A stretch of DNA of 64,000 nt from NCBI RefSeq assembly GCF_032814565.1, contig NZ_CP136521.1, forward strand, positions 3,754,501-3,818,500. Direction: 5' to 3'. The position numbers were made by a program, and so were the translations under genes. Below are positions 34,956-42,266 of the stretch, one piece after another. Position 1 is the stretch's first letter, and each line of letters opens with the position of its first letter. The DNA is from Hwangdonia lutea (GTDB lineage: Bacteria; Bacteroidota; Bacteroidia; Flavobacteriales; Flavobacteriaceae). The notes under the pieces were generated by a model. The model was not told the DNA's origin. It saw only the letters and a list, made by a program, of their open reading frames with translations, and made no database searches.

Positions 34956-35405
34956 ATGAGACTATTTTTTCTTTCAGTATTAGGATTAGCGGGAGGTGTG
35001 TTTTTAGCAGTACAGGCTGGATTTAACTCACAATTGGGTAGCACTTTAAAGCAACCTATTCTTGCTGTAATTGCAAGTTCAATTAGTAGTGTAATATTTG
35101 GGTGCTTACTATTGTTGTTAATAGGCAAAGGGAGCATTCAAAACATTACAACAGCTCAAGTACCTTGGCACCTATGGTTTATTGGTGGCTTGTTTAGCGT
35201 AATAGGCATCGCTATATACTTCTATAATATTCCAAAAATAGGCATCTCCAAAATGATTGCTCTCGGGCTATGTGGACAGCTTATATTTTCTTTAATCGCA
35301 GGGAAATATGGTTGGCTAAATCTACCGGTAGAGCCAATTACTACTAAAAAACTTGTTGGAGCTATTGCCATGGTGGCAGGCATCATATTAATTAACATAA
35401 AATAA
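34956..35405 (+). CDS. DMT-type transporter, YdcZ (DUF606) family
   Basis: About 149 residues from the ATG at 34956; an open frame upstream to 34902 overlaps DoxX and adds no sense. Five hydrophobic segments with the family's repeated pattern: LGLAGGVFLAVQAGFNSQLG, WHLWFIGGLFSVIGIAIYFY, ISKMIALGLCGQLIFSLIAG and a final GAIAMVAGIILINI. Half-size drug/metabolite transporters of this kind usually work as dimers. It overlaps the next gene by one base (ATAATGG junction), a tight operon. Confidence 0.82.
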   Translation: MRLFFLSVLGLAGGVFLAVQAGFNSQLGSTLKQPILAVIASSISSVIFGCLLLLLIGKGSIQNITTAQVPWHLWFIGGLFSVIGIAIYFYNIPKIGISKMIALGLCGQLIFSLIAGKYGWLNLPVEPITTKKLVGAIAMVAGIILINIK

Positions 35406-36139
35406 TGGAAACAATACAATTAAATATTCAAAACCTAACTTCATTGTGGAAAAGCGCAACTCAGCCTTTTAAAACTTACAATGAAGATAAGAACATCGGT
35501 TACTGTTTTGTACCGAACTCTCAATGGCCGAATAAAGTATGGCTAAAAAAAGAGCATAATCCAGAGATCCTAAAAGAAATTGAAATGCTTTTAAAAGCAG
35601 AATTAGTTGGCCTTACCTTTTCTTATTTTGATTTGGATGATAAAAAGCAAAACAAAATAATTTTTGACTATCCTGGTTTTTATGAAGTATCGATACAATT
35701 TGGAATGTCATTAAAGCTTTCAAAAAAAGTTAAGACCTCTAAACAATTGAAATTCTATTTGGTTACTAATCCCGAAGATACCTTAAAATGGAGTCAATCA
35801 TTTCATCAGGCCTTTGGATATAAAATCTCAGATAAAACCATTAATAAAACCTATCATCACATAAACTACTATCTAATTTATGATCAAGAAAATATTTTAG
35901 GAACTGTCATTAGTTTTCAAACAGGATCAACAATTGGCATTCATAGTCTTGGCATATTACCTAATATGCGGGGTAATGGCTATGCTACAGAAATAATGTA
36001 TAACCTTCTTAATAAAGGTATAGAACAAGGATGTAATCTAGCCACTTTACAAGCTTCTAAAATGGCTAAATCTATGTATGAAAAAATAGGATTTACAACA
36101 GAATATATAATGAGAAACTACAAATTAAAAACACAATAA
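35405..36139 (+). CDS. GNAT-family N-acetyltransferase (two-part)
   Basis: 244 residues. The C-terminal third is the acetyl-CoA fold: GIHSLGILPNMRGNGYATEI (R-x-x-G-x-G/A loop) and LATLQASKMAKSMYEKIGFT. The N-terminal ~120 residues are a degenerate GNAT-like half, as in duplicated GNAT enzymes. Substrate unknown. It lies between the YdcZ and nitroreductase genes with a one-base overlap and a one-base gap, so it belongs to the module B operon. Confidence 0.83.
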   Translation: METIQLNIQNLTSLWKSATQPFKTYNEDKNIGYCFVPNSQWPNKVWLKKEHNPEILKEIEMLLKAELVGLTFSYFDLDDKKQNKIIFDYPGFYEVSIQFGMSLKLSKKVKTSKQLKFYLVTNPEDTLKWSQSFHQAFGYKISDKTINKTYHHINYYLIYDQENILGTVISFQTGSTIGIHSLGILPNMRGNGYATEIMYNLLNKGIEQGCNLATLQASKMAKSMYEKIGFTTEYIMRNYKLKTQ

Positions 36140-36140
36140 C

Positions 36141-36770
36141 ATGGAATTATTAAAAAATTTAAACTGGCGTTATGCCACCAAAAAATTCGATACTTCTAAA
36201 AAAGTATCCAATAGTGACCTTAACAAGTTAAAAGAAGCGGTTCAATTATCGGTTTCTTCTTATGGATTGCAACTATACAAAGTCTTAATAATTGAAAATC
36301 CAGAGATACGGGAGCAATTAAAACCAGCATCATGGAATCAAAGCCAAATAACCGACGCATCCCACTTGTTTGTATTCTGCAACTATACAGATGCTACCCC
36401 AGAAGCCATAGATGGTTTTATTAACCAGACAGCCAAAACTCGAAAACTAGAGTTAGAACGACTCAATGGCTATGGCGATTTTATAAAAGAAAAACTAAAC
36501 GAGAAAACACCTGAAGAAAAAACAAGTTGGCTAAAATCGCAAACCTATTTGGCTTTAGGAAATCTTTTAAATGCTTGTGCCGAATTAAAAATAGATGCTT
36601 GCCCTATGGAGGGATTTGAGCCCGAAGCCTATAATAAAATTTTAGATCTAGATAACCAAGGTCTAAACGCTGCTGTAATCGCCCCCATTGGTTATAGACA
36701 TGAAGAAGATCATACTATAGGGCAACAAAAAGTACGCAAACCTATGGAGCTACTTTTTGAAGTAGTTTAG
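36141..36770 (+). CDS. NAD(P)H-dependent nitroreductase-family oxidoreductase
   Basis: 209 residues. FMN-binding signatures NLNWRYATKKFDTSKKV at the N-terminus, QLSVSSYGLQLYKVLIIENP (about 36-55), KIDACPMEGFEPEAYNKIL near residue 155 and the late APIGYRHEED. It is an NfsB-like enzyme that reduces nitroaromatics or quinones with NAD(P)H. It is the last gene of module B and takes the place of the FMN reductase of module A. A strong terminator follows. Confidence 0.92.
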   Translation: MELLKNLNWRYATKKFDTSKKVSNSDLNKLKEAVQLSVSSYGLQLYKVLIIENPEIREQLKPASWNQSQITDASHLFVFCNYTDATPEAIDGFINQTAKTRKLELERLNGYGDFIKEKLNEKTPEEKTSWLKSQTYLALGNLLNACAELKIDACPMEGFEPEAYNKILDLDNQGLNAAVIAPIGYRHEEDHTIGQQKVRKPMELLFEVV

Positions 36771-36791
36771 ACATATTTACTTTTTTGTTTT

Positions 36792-36822
36792 AAAGGTTTG
36801 GGTTAGTTTCCAAACCTTTTTT
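36792..36822 (+). terminator. Rho-independent terminator of the module B operon
   Basis: AAAGGTTTGG and CCAAACCTTT form a 10-bp stem with an 8-base loop, followed by TTTTTT. It is 22 bases after the nitroreductase stop and 35 bases before the next Crp/Fnr start, so the latter needs its own promoter. Confidence 0.88.
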
Positions 36823-36856
36823 AATTTAGTCATGTTTTATTAAATGGACTCCTTTT

Positions 36857-37432
36857 ATGGAAAACGAAATAGTAAAATTAATATCTAGGCACCTTGAACT
36901 CACTCATGAAGAAGCTTCTGCTTTTGCTGAATGTATTCCAATAGAAACATTTAAAAAAGGCGACCTACTTTTAAGAGATGGACAGGTTTCAAGAGATTCA
37001 TATTTTGTTATTGAAGGCTGTGTTAGAAAATACTATATCATTGATGGTGAAGAACGTACTACAGAGTTTTATGTGGAAGACGAATCTGTGGCATCCCTAC
37101 AAAGTTATACAAACAAAACACCAGCAAACCACTATTTTGAATGTGTTGAAGATTGCAGACTTGCTGTTTTAAACCATGAAAAAGAACAGGAGTTATTTAA
37201 ACGTGTTCCTAAATATGAAGCTTTATGCCGAATGTCTATGGAAAATGATTTTGGCGAGCAGCAGGAAGCCTTAGCCAAGTTTATAACGTCTAGCCCGGAA
37301 GAACGTTATAAAAATCTTTTAGGGACCAGACCCGACTTAATACAGCGCGTACCTCAATATCATCTGGCGAGTTATTTGGGTGTAAAACCTGAATCATTAA
37401 GTCGAATTAGGAAACGTATAGCTAAAAAATAA
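36857..37432 (+). CDS. Crp/Fnr-family transcriptional regulator (fourth in island)
   Basis: 191 residues. Cyclic-nucleotide-type barrel (LLLRDGQVSRDSYFVIEGCV, then RTTEFYVEDESVASLQSYTN) and C-terminal helix-turn-helix (IQRVPQYHLASYLGVKPESL, then SRIRKRI). The recognition-helix residues ESLSRIR differ from the other three. It has no partner operon downstream; the gene after it is convergent. Candidate targets are the TTAACCAAAG-type palindromes at 38619-38634 and 48614-48629, inferred by elimination. Confidence 0.9.
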   Translation: MENEIVKLISRHLELTHEEASAFAECIPIETFKKGDLLLRDGQVSRDSYFVIEGCVRKYYIIDGEERTTEFYVEDESVASLQSYTNKTPANHYFECVEDCRLAVLNHEKEQELFKRVPKYEALCRMSMENDFGEQQEALAKFITSSPEERYKNLLGTRPDLIQRVPQYHLASYLGVKPESLSRIRKRIAKK

Positions 37433-37453
37433 AGGATATTTACGCCTTTTAAA

Positions 37454-38359
37454 TTACACGTTATAGTGCTTTAGGTAAAGCGCATCAAGCACGTTAATAT
37501 TTAGTTGATCTGAAACTAATTCTTTAGTGTTAATACATAACGCCCCAGCAATGGCACCAAACTTCATACATTCTTGTATTGATCTAATTAAAGAATAAGC
37601 ATAAAGAAAACCAGAGAAAAAACAATCACCTGCACCATTACTGTTTATTAACTCAAAATCTAAAATAGCAGGTTCGTATATCCATTCTTTTTTGTCGGTA
37701 TAAGCTGTTGCTCCATTACCACCATGAGTACAAACAACAAGTTTTTTACCTACCTCAATCATTTGTTGCATAAAAATCCTATAATCATTTATGTTTTCAG
37801 AGCTAAAAAAAATATAATCAGATGCATCAATAAAGTCCTGATGATACGGGTTCTTTCCATCATAATCATGTAAATCGGTCCAAACCTCCTTATTTAAATC
37901 TTTACATATAGATATAAAGTTTCTGCAATAGTTTGAAATATTTATTACAACAAAATCAGAGGATTCAATATTACCCATATATTTATTATAATCTATAAAT
38001 AGGTTTTCAGAATTTGGGTTTGTAAAAATAGAAATTCGCTCTCCTTTTGAATTTAATATATTTACATGCCTTTCTGTTCCTTTAGGATCAATGCCATATG
38101 TAAAATTAAGATTTGGTTTATTCAAATACAACTTTACTTTAGCCCCATATTCGTCAACACCCAGCACGGAAAACAAGGTAGTATCAAATCCTAGATTTGA
38201 AAGCGCTAAAGCCTTACCTGCTCCTGTATTACCAATGGTTTCATTGTAAACACAAGAATGAATAGTTTGAGGCTTAGGCTCAAAAAAATCAGGTAAAGTA
38301 ATTACTGCATTATAAGAAACACCTCCGCATACAAAAACCTTTTTTCTTTTAAATTTCAT
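37454..38359 (-). CDS. PfkB-family carbohydrate/nucleoside kinase
   Basis: 301 residues. N-terminal glycine pair region (VFVCGGVSYNAVITLPDFFE, then ETIGNTGAGKALALSNLGFD) and the C-terminal signature NSNGAGDCFFSGFLYA (about 242-257), where GAGD supplies the catalytic Asp. The usual D-T before GAGD is S-N here. It phosphorylates a sugar or nucleoside; the specificity is not visible. A Crp/Fnr-type promoter lies about 230 bases upstream. Confidence 0.87.
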   Translation of the reverse strand: MKFKRKKVFVCGGVSYNAVITLPDFFEPKPQTIHSCVYNETIGNTGAGKALALSNLGFDTTLFSVLGVDEYGAKVKLYLNKPNLNFTYGIDPKGTERHVNILNSKGERISIFTNPNSENLFIDYNKYMGNIESSDFVVINISNYCRNFISICKDLNKEVWTDLHDYDGKNPYHQDFIDASDYIFFSSENINDYRIFMQQMIEVGKKLVVCTHGGNGATAYTDKKEWIYEPAILDFELINSNGAGDCFFSGFLYAYSLIRSIQECMKFGAIAGALCINTKELVSDQLNINVLDALYLKHYNV

Positions 38360-38407
38360 ACCATAAAATTTTAGTCGAACTGTTACTACTTCAAGATTTT
38401 TTAAGAA

Positions 38408-38437
38408 AGATGCTCAAGAAATATTTCCAGAGCATCT
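38408..38437 (-). terminator. Possible terminator in the PfkB leader
   Basis: AGATGCTC and GAGCATCT pair over 8 bp with a 14-base loop. On the minus strand it is followed by TTCTTAAAAAA, a poor U run, so termination is not certain. It lies between the promoter at 38590-38634 and the PfkB start and could end a short transcript or attenuate PfkB. Confidence 0.4.
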
Positions 38438-38589
38438 CAATAACAGCTATTAATCAAGGGTACTATTTTAATAACTTTTATAGTTTTATAGCTTCATGAT
38501 TTTCAGTCCATTATAGAAGAATTTGACAGCATAAATTGAACCTTACTTTAATAGTTTATTTGCTATAATTCCATAATTTTTATTTTGAC

Positions 38590-38634
38590 CAAAAGTAGCA
38601 TAACATCATAGCATTTTCGTTAACTTTGGTTAAT
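38590..38634 (-). promoter_or_regulatory. Crp/Fnr-type operator and -7 box without adjacent gene
   Basis: On the minus strand ATTAACCAAAGTTAAC (38619-38634) is followed after exactly 21 bases by TACTTTTG (38590-38597), a perfect TAnnTTTG. The next start codon is 230 bases away (PfkB), and the space holds no gene, only a hairpin at 38408-38437. Either PfkB has a long leader or a small RNA is made here. Confidence 0.65.
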
Positions 38635-38651
38635 ATCAATTTTCTGTCTAG

Positions 38652-39311
38652 CTACCATGTTCTAATCTTTCCTTGATGCCAAAACTTACCGCTTTCAACA
38701 TCAGTATTTAATAAATTTAAAATATCTAAAGCTACATCCTTAGGCTTACGAGATGCTTCTTGCCCCCCCATATCAGTTTGTGTCCATCCTGGATCTAAAG
38801 ACGATACTTTTATACTCTTACTTTCTAATCGTTTTGCCAACAATTTGGTGTACATATTCAAAGCAGTTTTTGACATTTTGTAATGTGGCTGAAAAGCATC
38901 AAAGTTTTGTTCACTAAAAGAGCCCCAATCAGACGTGATATTGATAATATGTCCGTTAGAAGTGAATAACGGCAACAGCTTTTCGGTGAGTTCAATAGTA
39001 CCAAAAACATTAACATCAAACGTATGTCTCAACTGCTGTATATTAATAATAGATGCATCCCATTTTTCGAGTAAAACACCAGCATTATTGATTAAAAAAT
39101 CAAGTTTTACATCACCTATATTCTCAACGAATTTGTCAATAGATTTACTGTTTGATAAATCGAGTTTTAAAAATTTAAAACTAGAATTATCTATTGGGTT
39201 ATTCACTGTTGTTGAGGAACCAATCACCTTAAAACCTGACTGGTCACTCAACAACTTAACTGTTGCTAAACCGATACCTCTGCTGCTTCCTGTTACTATT
39301 CCATATTTCAT
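38652..39311 (-). CDS. Short-chain dehydrogenase/reductase
   Basis: 219 residues. Cofactor loop VTGSSRGIGLATVKLL (residues about 6-21), NNAGVLLEKWD (about 76-86), the catalytic Ser in NITSDWGSF and YKMSK (Tyr/Lys) about residues 142-146, then LDPGWTQTDMGG. All SDR catalytic positions are present. It reduces a carbonyl with NAD(P)H; the substrate is unknown. Its start overlaps the stop of the upstream membrane gene by 4 bases. Confidence 0.92.
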   Translation of the reverse strand: MKYGIVTGSSRGIGLATVKLLSDQSGFKVIGSSTTVNNPIDNSSFKFLKLDLSNSKSIDKFVENIGDVKLDFLINNAGVLLEKWDASIINIQQLRHTFDVNVFGTIELTEKLLPLFTSNGHIINITSDWGSFSEQNFDAFQPHYKMSKTALNMYTKLLAKRLESKSIKVSSLDPGWTQTDMGGQEASRKPKDVALDILNLLNTDVESGKFWHQGKIRTW

Positions 39312-39853
39312 AGCGTGCTTTTTTTAGTTCTTTTATTTAAAATAAACATGGTTATTGTATAAATGAATACAATAGTAAAAGGAATGATTACAAATCTCTG
39401 TTCCGGAAACAAGTACCAAAACAATACAATTAAAACGGTTCGCAGTACTGCATGGAAAATTCCAATCCAATGTTTAATTATCCAAGAAAATGGCAGCCAC
39501 ATGGTTCCTGTTAAAACACCTACGGTTAAAGGTAATGATGTATAATCTGTTAAAAAGAAAGGTATTGCAATGGCATAAACCAAAACCGCTTGAGCAACAG
39601 TAAATAGGAATAAACCATCAAACACATTTTTAGGTTTTGATTTATCAAGAAAATTTTCACCAGTATATTTCGAAATAAATAGCGCTAAATACACAATACT
39701 TCCCGTGGCAATAAACAATATCCAAACAGTAATTCTATCAGGTAAAAACAATCCTGAAAGACCTACTAAAAACCAAGCTAACAAACCGGATAAAGGTGTT
39801 GCTAAAAACTTTCTATTTGCAAATTCGATACGTTGTTTTTCTAGAGATCTCAT
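39308..39853 (-). CDS. Six-helix membrane protein, DUF7010-like
   Basis: 181 residues and about six hydrophobic segments, e.g. LSGLLAWFLVGLSGLFLPDR, FDGLFLFTVAQAVLVYAIAI, IVLFWYLFPEQRFVIIPFTI. The opening RSLEKQRIEFANRKFLATPL resembles the family now called DUF7010; I give this name with reserve. It overlaps the SDR gene by 4 bases and so is cotranscribed with it. The start is the ATG at 39853; the frame remains open upstream into a TPR-like remnant. Confidence 0.7.
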   Translation of the reverse strand: MRSLEKQRIEFANRKFLATPLSGLLAWFLVGLSGLFLPDRITVWILFIATGSIVYLALFISKYTGENFLDKSKPKNVFDGLFLFTVAQAVLVYAIAIPFFLTDYTSLPLTVGVLTGTMWLPFSWIIKHWIGIFHAVLRTVLIVLFWYLFPEQRFVIIPFTIVFIYTITMFILNKRTKKSTL

Positions 39854-39880
39854 AGTTTTAAAATATTTCGATAAATTTAT

Positions 39881-40065
39881 TTTACAATTTTTTTGCAGAA
39901 AAAATAGCTCTGTGATATACTTTTTCAGTTCTGGTTCATTATTCTTTCTTGCAATTTGAATTACTTTTTTATACCATTTCTTTGCATCTTCAATTTTGTC
40001 ATTTGTTTATAATAATTTCCTTTTGTAAAAAGCAATGATTTATAAATGGTGTTGTCAAACGTTTT
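39881..40065 (-). pseudogene. TPR-like protein remnant, frameshifted
   Basis: Just after the PD40 stop the minus strand reads KTFDNTIYKSLLFTKGNYYK, then shifts frame to DKIEDAKKWYKKVIQIARKN and NEPELKKYITELFFLQKNCK. The helix-turn-helix spacing of A-x-x-[WY]-[YL]-x-K-[AV] is that of TPR proteins. There is no start codon and the frame is broken, so this is likely the tail of a lost gene. The last part is in frame with the membrane gene that follows. Confidence 0.5.
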
Positions 40066-40068
40066 ATT

Positions 40069-40992
40069 CTATTTTGTGTTGAAAAGCACATCCGCATTTA
40101 CCCAATAAACTTCTCCTTTTTCAACACCTGCCCATCCTTTTATTTTTGGGTTGTTATATCTTCTGGAGAAGATAAAATACTTCCCATCAGAAGACATATA
40201 CGGACAATAATAGCGCCAGTTACTTTCGTATTTTAATGGTATTTCTTTTGGTTTTGTCCATTCACCATTATTATTAAATGTTATTTGAAATTTACCTTCT
40301 CCATTGGTTATGGCATACCGTTCATCAGGAGAAACGTAAGTTATTAGTTCATTTTTTTCAGCCTCAATGTTTACGATAACAGGGGCTTCAAATTTTTCAT
40401 TCCCTAAATATTGAGCACGATAAGTATTCATTCCTCCTTTATCACTTGGTCGTCTTGAGCGAAAATATAAACTCCCATCTTCCGTAACTACAGGATAGGT
40501 TTCGAAGTTTTGTGTTGAAATTGAAAAGTCTACTTTTGAAGCCAATCCCCATTTACCGTTCACTTTTTTACTCTTATAAATATCTGGTGGTATCCTGTAA
40601 AGTTCTTCTCGAGTAACATCATTTTTATAAAGCTTAGGGTCTACCCCCAGAAAATACATTGTCTTTCCGTCTTTGGTAATTGTGGGGTCACAAGCCACTG
40701 AAACCAAAACATTATCATCATACATTTTAATGGGCTTAATTTCAGACCACTTGCCATTAATCAATTCAGAATGGTGAATAACAAAACTGTTGTCCACAAT
40801 TCTTGAAAAGAACATTTCTGTATGGTCATAATTAAAAACTACATTAAGTTCGATACTATCAGTGTTAACAATTGATGGTGCAAATAATTTAGGAATTGTA
40901 GAAGGTGGTTCCTGATCGAAATATGAGATAGTATTGTTTTTACAATTAAAAAATGTTGCAATGATTAAGAAAAGCGATAAAAATTTATTCAT
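40069..40992 (-). CDS. PD40 (TolB-like beta-propeller) lipoprotein
   Basis: About 307 residues from the ATG at 40992 (MNKFLSLFLIIATFFNC, acylated Cys about 17); the open frame extends further to 41037 but that would hide the signal. PD40 blades follow: NVVFNYDHTEMFFSRIVDN, CDPTITKDGKTMYFLGVDPK, TYPVVTEDGSLYFRSRRPSD, ITYVSPDERYAITNGEGKFQ and YMSSDGKYFIFSRRYN. It is a paralogue of the 8513-9442 protein. Likely a surface or periplasmic binding protein. Confidence 0.85.
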   Translation of the reverse strand: MNKFLSLFLIIATFFNCKNNTISYFDQEPPSTIPKLFAPSIVNTDSIELNVVFNYDHTEMFFSRIVDNSFVIHHSELINGKWSEIKPIKMYDDNVLVSVACDPTITKDGKTMYFLGVDPKLYKNDVTREELYRIPPDIYKSKKVNGKWGLASKVDFSISTQNFETYPVVTEDGSLYFRSRRPSDKGGMNTYRAQYLGNEKFEAPVIVNIEAEKNELITYVSPDERYAITNGEGKFQITFNNNGEWTKPKEIPLKYESNWRYYCPYMSSDGKYFIFSRRYNNPKIKGWAGVEKGEVYWVNADVLFNTK

Positions 40993-41163
40993 TTCTGTTA
41001 AATGTTTGATTACGTTTATTATATGAAATGTAAGCAATTTCTAAGTACGTAACTTACGGTCAAACACAAAGTTTGTTGTGAGCCGAAAGCCTTGTCTTTA
41101 TTAATGTTTCGTCTATTTTTTTATAAGCATTGTGGCAATTAGTTTTTTTTATTTCCAAGTAAA

Positions 41164-42249
41164 TTACTTATCAAGTATCCAAGTTGAAATTTCATTTAAA
41201 AAATTAGCTACAAACTTCCTTTCAAGAGTTGCATATTCATCTCTACTTCCTGTAATCGCCTTTTGGTAAAAATGATTCGCATTTTCAAATGTTACAAAAT
41301 GATAATCGGTCCCTGATTTAAGAAGAGCGTTCTCCATACGGTCTTTATTTTGGTCAATAGCTACCTGATAATCTAAGCCTCCAAATAAACCAAGCACAGG
41401 TACTTCTAATTGCTCCAAGTCTTTGGAAGGGTCATAGTACAAAAAGGTAGTAAGCGAAGGCAACGCATATATTATTTTGAATTCGTTGGCTTTAGCCATA
41501 GCATTTTGTTCTATTTTTAGGCTATCAACTTCTTCTCCGAACGATAATTCATACATTATGGATGCCGTGGTTTCTTTGAATAATTGATATGCTTCGTTAA
41601 TATTCTTTTTATCTTCAATAGCTCTCATTAGTTTATTATGTGCTGAAACATCAGCTTCAATTAAATTTTTTGGTAAATCTGTATGCTCATATTCTTGTCT
41701 CACTTGATACGTAACCACCTCTATTAATGGTACAGATGGCGCACCCATTAAAATTACTTTTTTCACAGATTCATTTCCAACAGCAACTTTTCCTGCAAGA
41801 ATACCTCCTTGGCTATGACCAAATAATATAAAATCATTGAATTGATGCTCTTTTTCGGATTCAAAATACTTCATTATATTTTCCAAATCTTGTGAATGGT
41901 TCTCGATAGTGCTGTTGACAAAATTACCCGTACTAACCCCAACACCTCTGTCATCATAACGAAAAGAGGCAATACCTTTAGAAGCCATATGTTCGGCGAT
42001 AACTTTGAAAATTTTAAATCCTTCTAATGTTTCATCCCTGTCCTGAGGTCCGCTTCCAGAATTCATTATCACTAATGCTTTTGTTTCAATATGTTCAGGT
42101 ATAGTTAATGTTCCACCAATTATAATGTCATCCCCTTGAATTATTAGCTCGATTTCTTTCGAATTATGAACACTTTTTTCTTTTTTTTGAGCTATTATGA
42201 TCTGATTATATAGAAAAAAAATAATAGCTATGATCAGTATTTTTTTCAT
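41164..42249 (-). CDS. Exported alpha/beta hydrolase
   Basis: 361 residues with signal peptide ending NQIIIAQ. Hydrolase marks: MNSGSGPQDRDETLEGFKIF, IASFRYDDRGVGVSTGNF (about 93-110), nucleophile LFGHSQGG (Ser about 146), GLFGGLDYQVAIDQN near the acid and a His in FENANHFYQKA. This is the DUF/'AXE1-like' periplasmic hydrolase type seen in Bacteroidota. The gene is 18 bases downstream of the permease-peptidase gene, in one operon with the ABC transporter genes. Confidence 0.87.
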   Translation of the reverse strand: MKKILIIAIIFFLYNQIIIAQKKEKSVHNSKEIELIIQGDDIIIGGTLTIPEHIETKALVIMNSGSGPQDRDETLEGFKIFKVIAEHMASKGIASFRYDDRGVGVSTGNFVNSTIENHSQDLENIMKYFESEKEHQFNDFILFGHSQGGILAGKVAVGNESVKKVILMGAPSVPLIEVVTYQVRQEYEHTDLPKNLIEADVSAHNKLMRAIEDKKNINEAYQLFKETTASIMYELSFGEEVDSLKIEQNAMAKANEFKIIYALPSLTTFLYYDPSKDLEQLEVPVLGLFGGLDYQVAIDQNKDRMENALLKSGTDYHFVTFENANHFYQKAITGSRDEYATLERKFVANFLNEISTWILDK

Positions 42250-42266
42250 TGTCTTTGAGTTTTATT

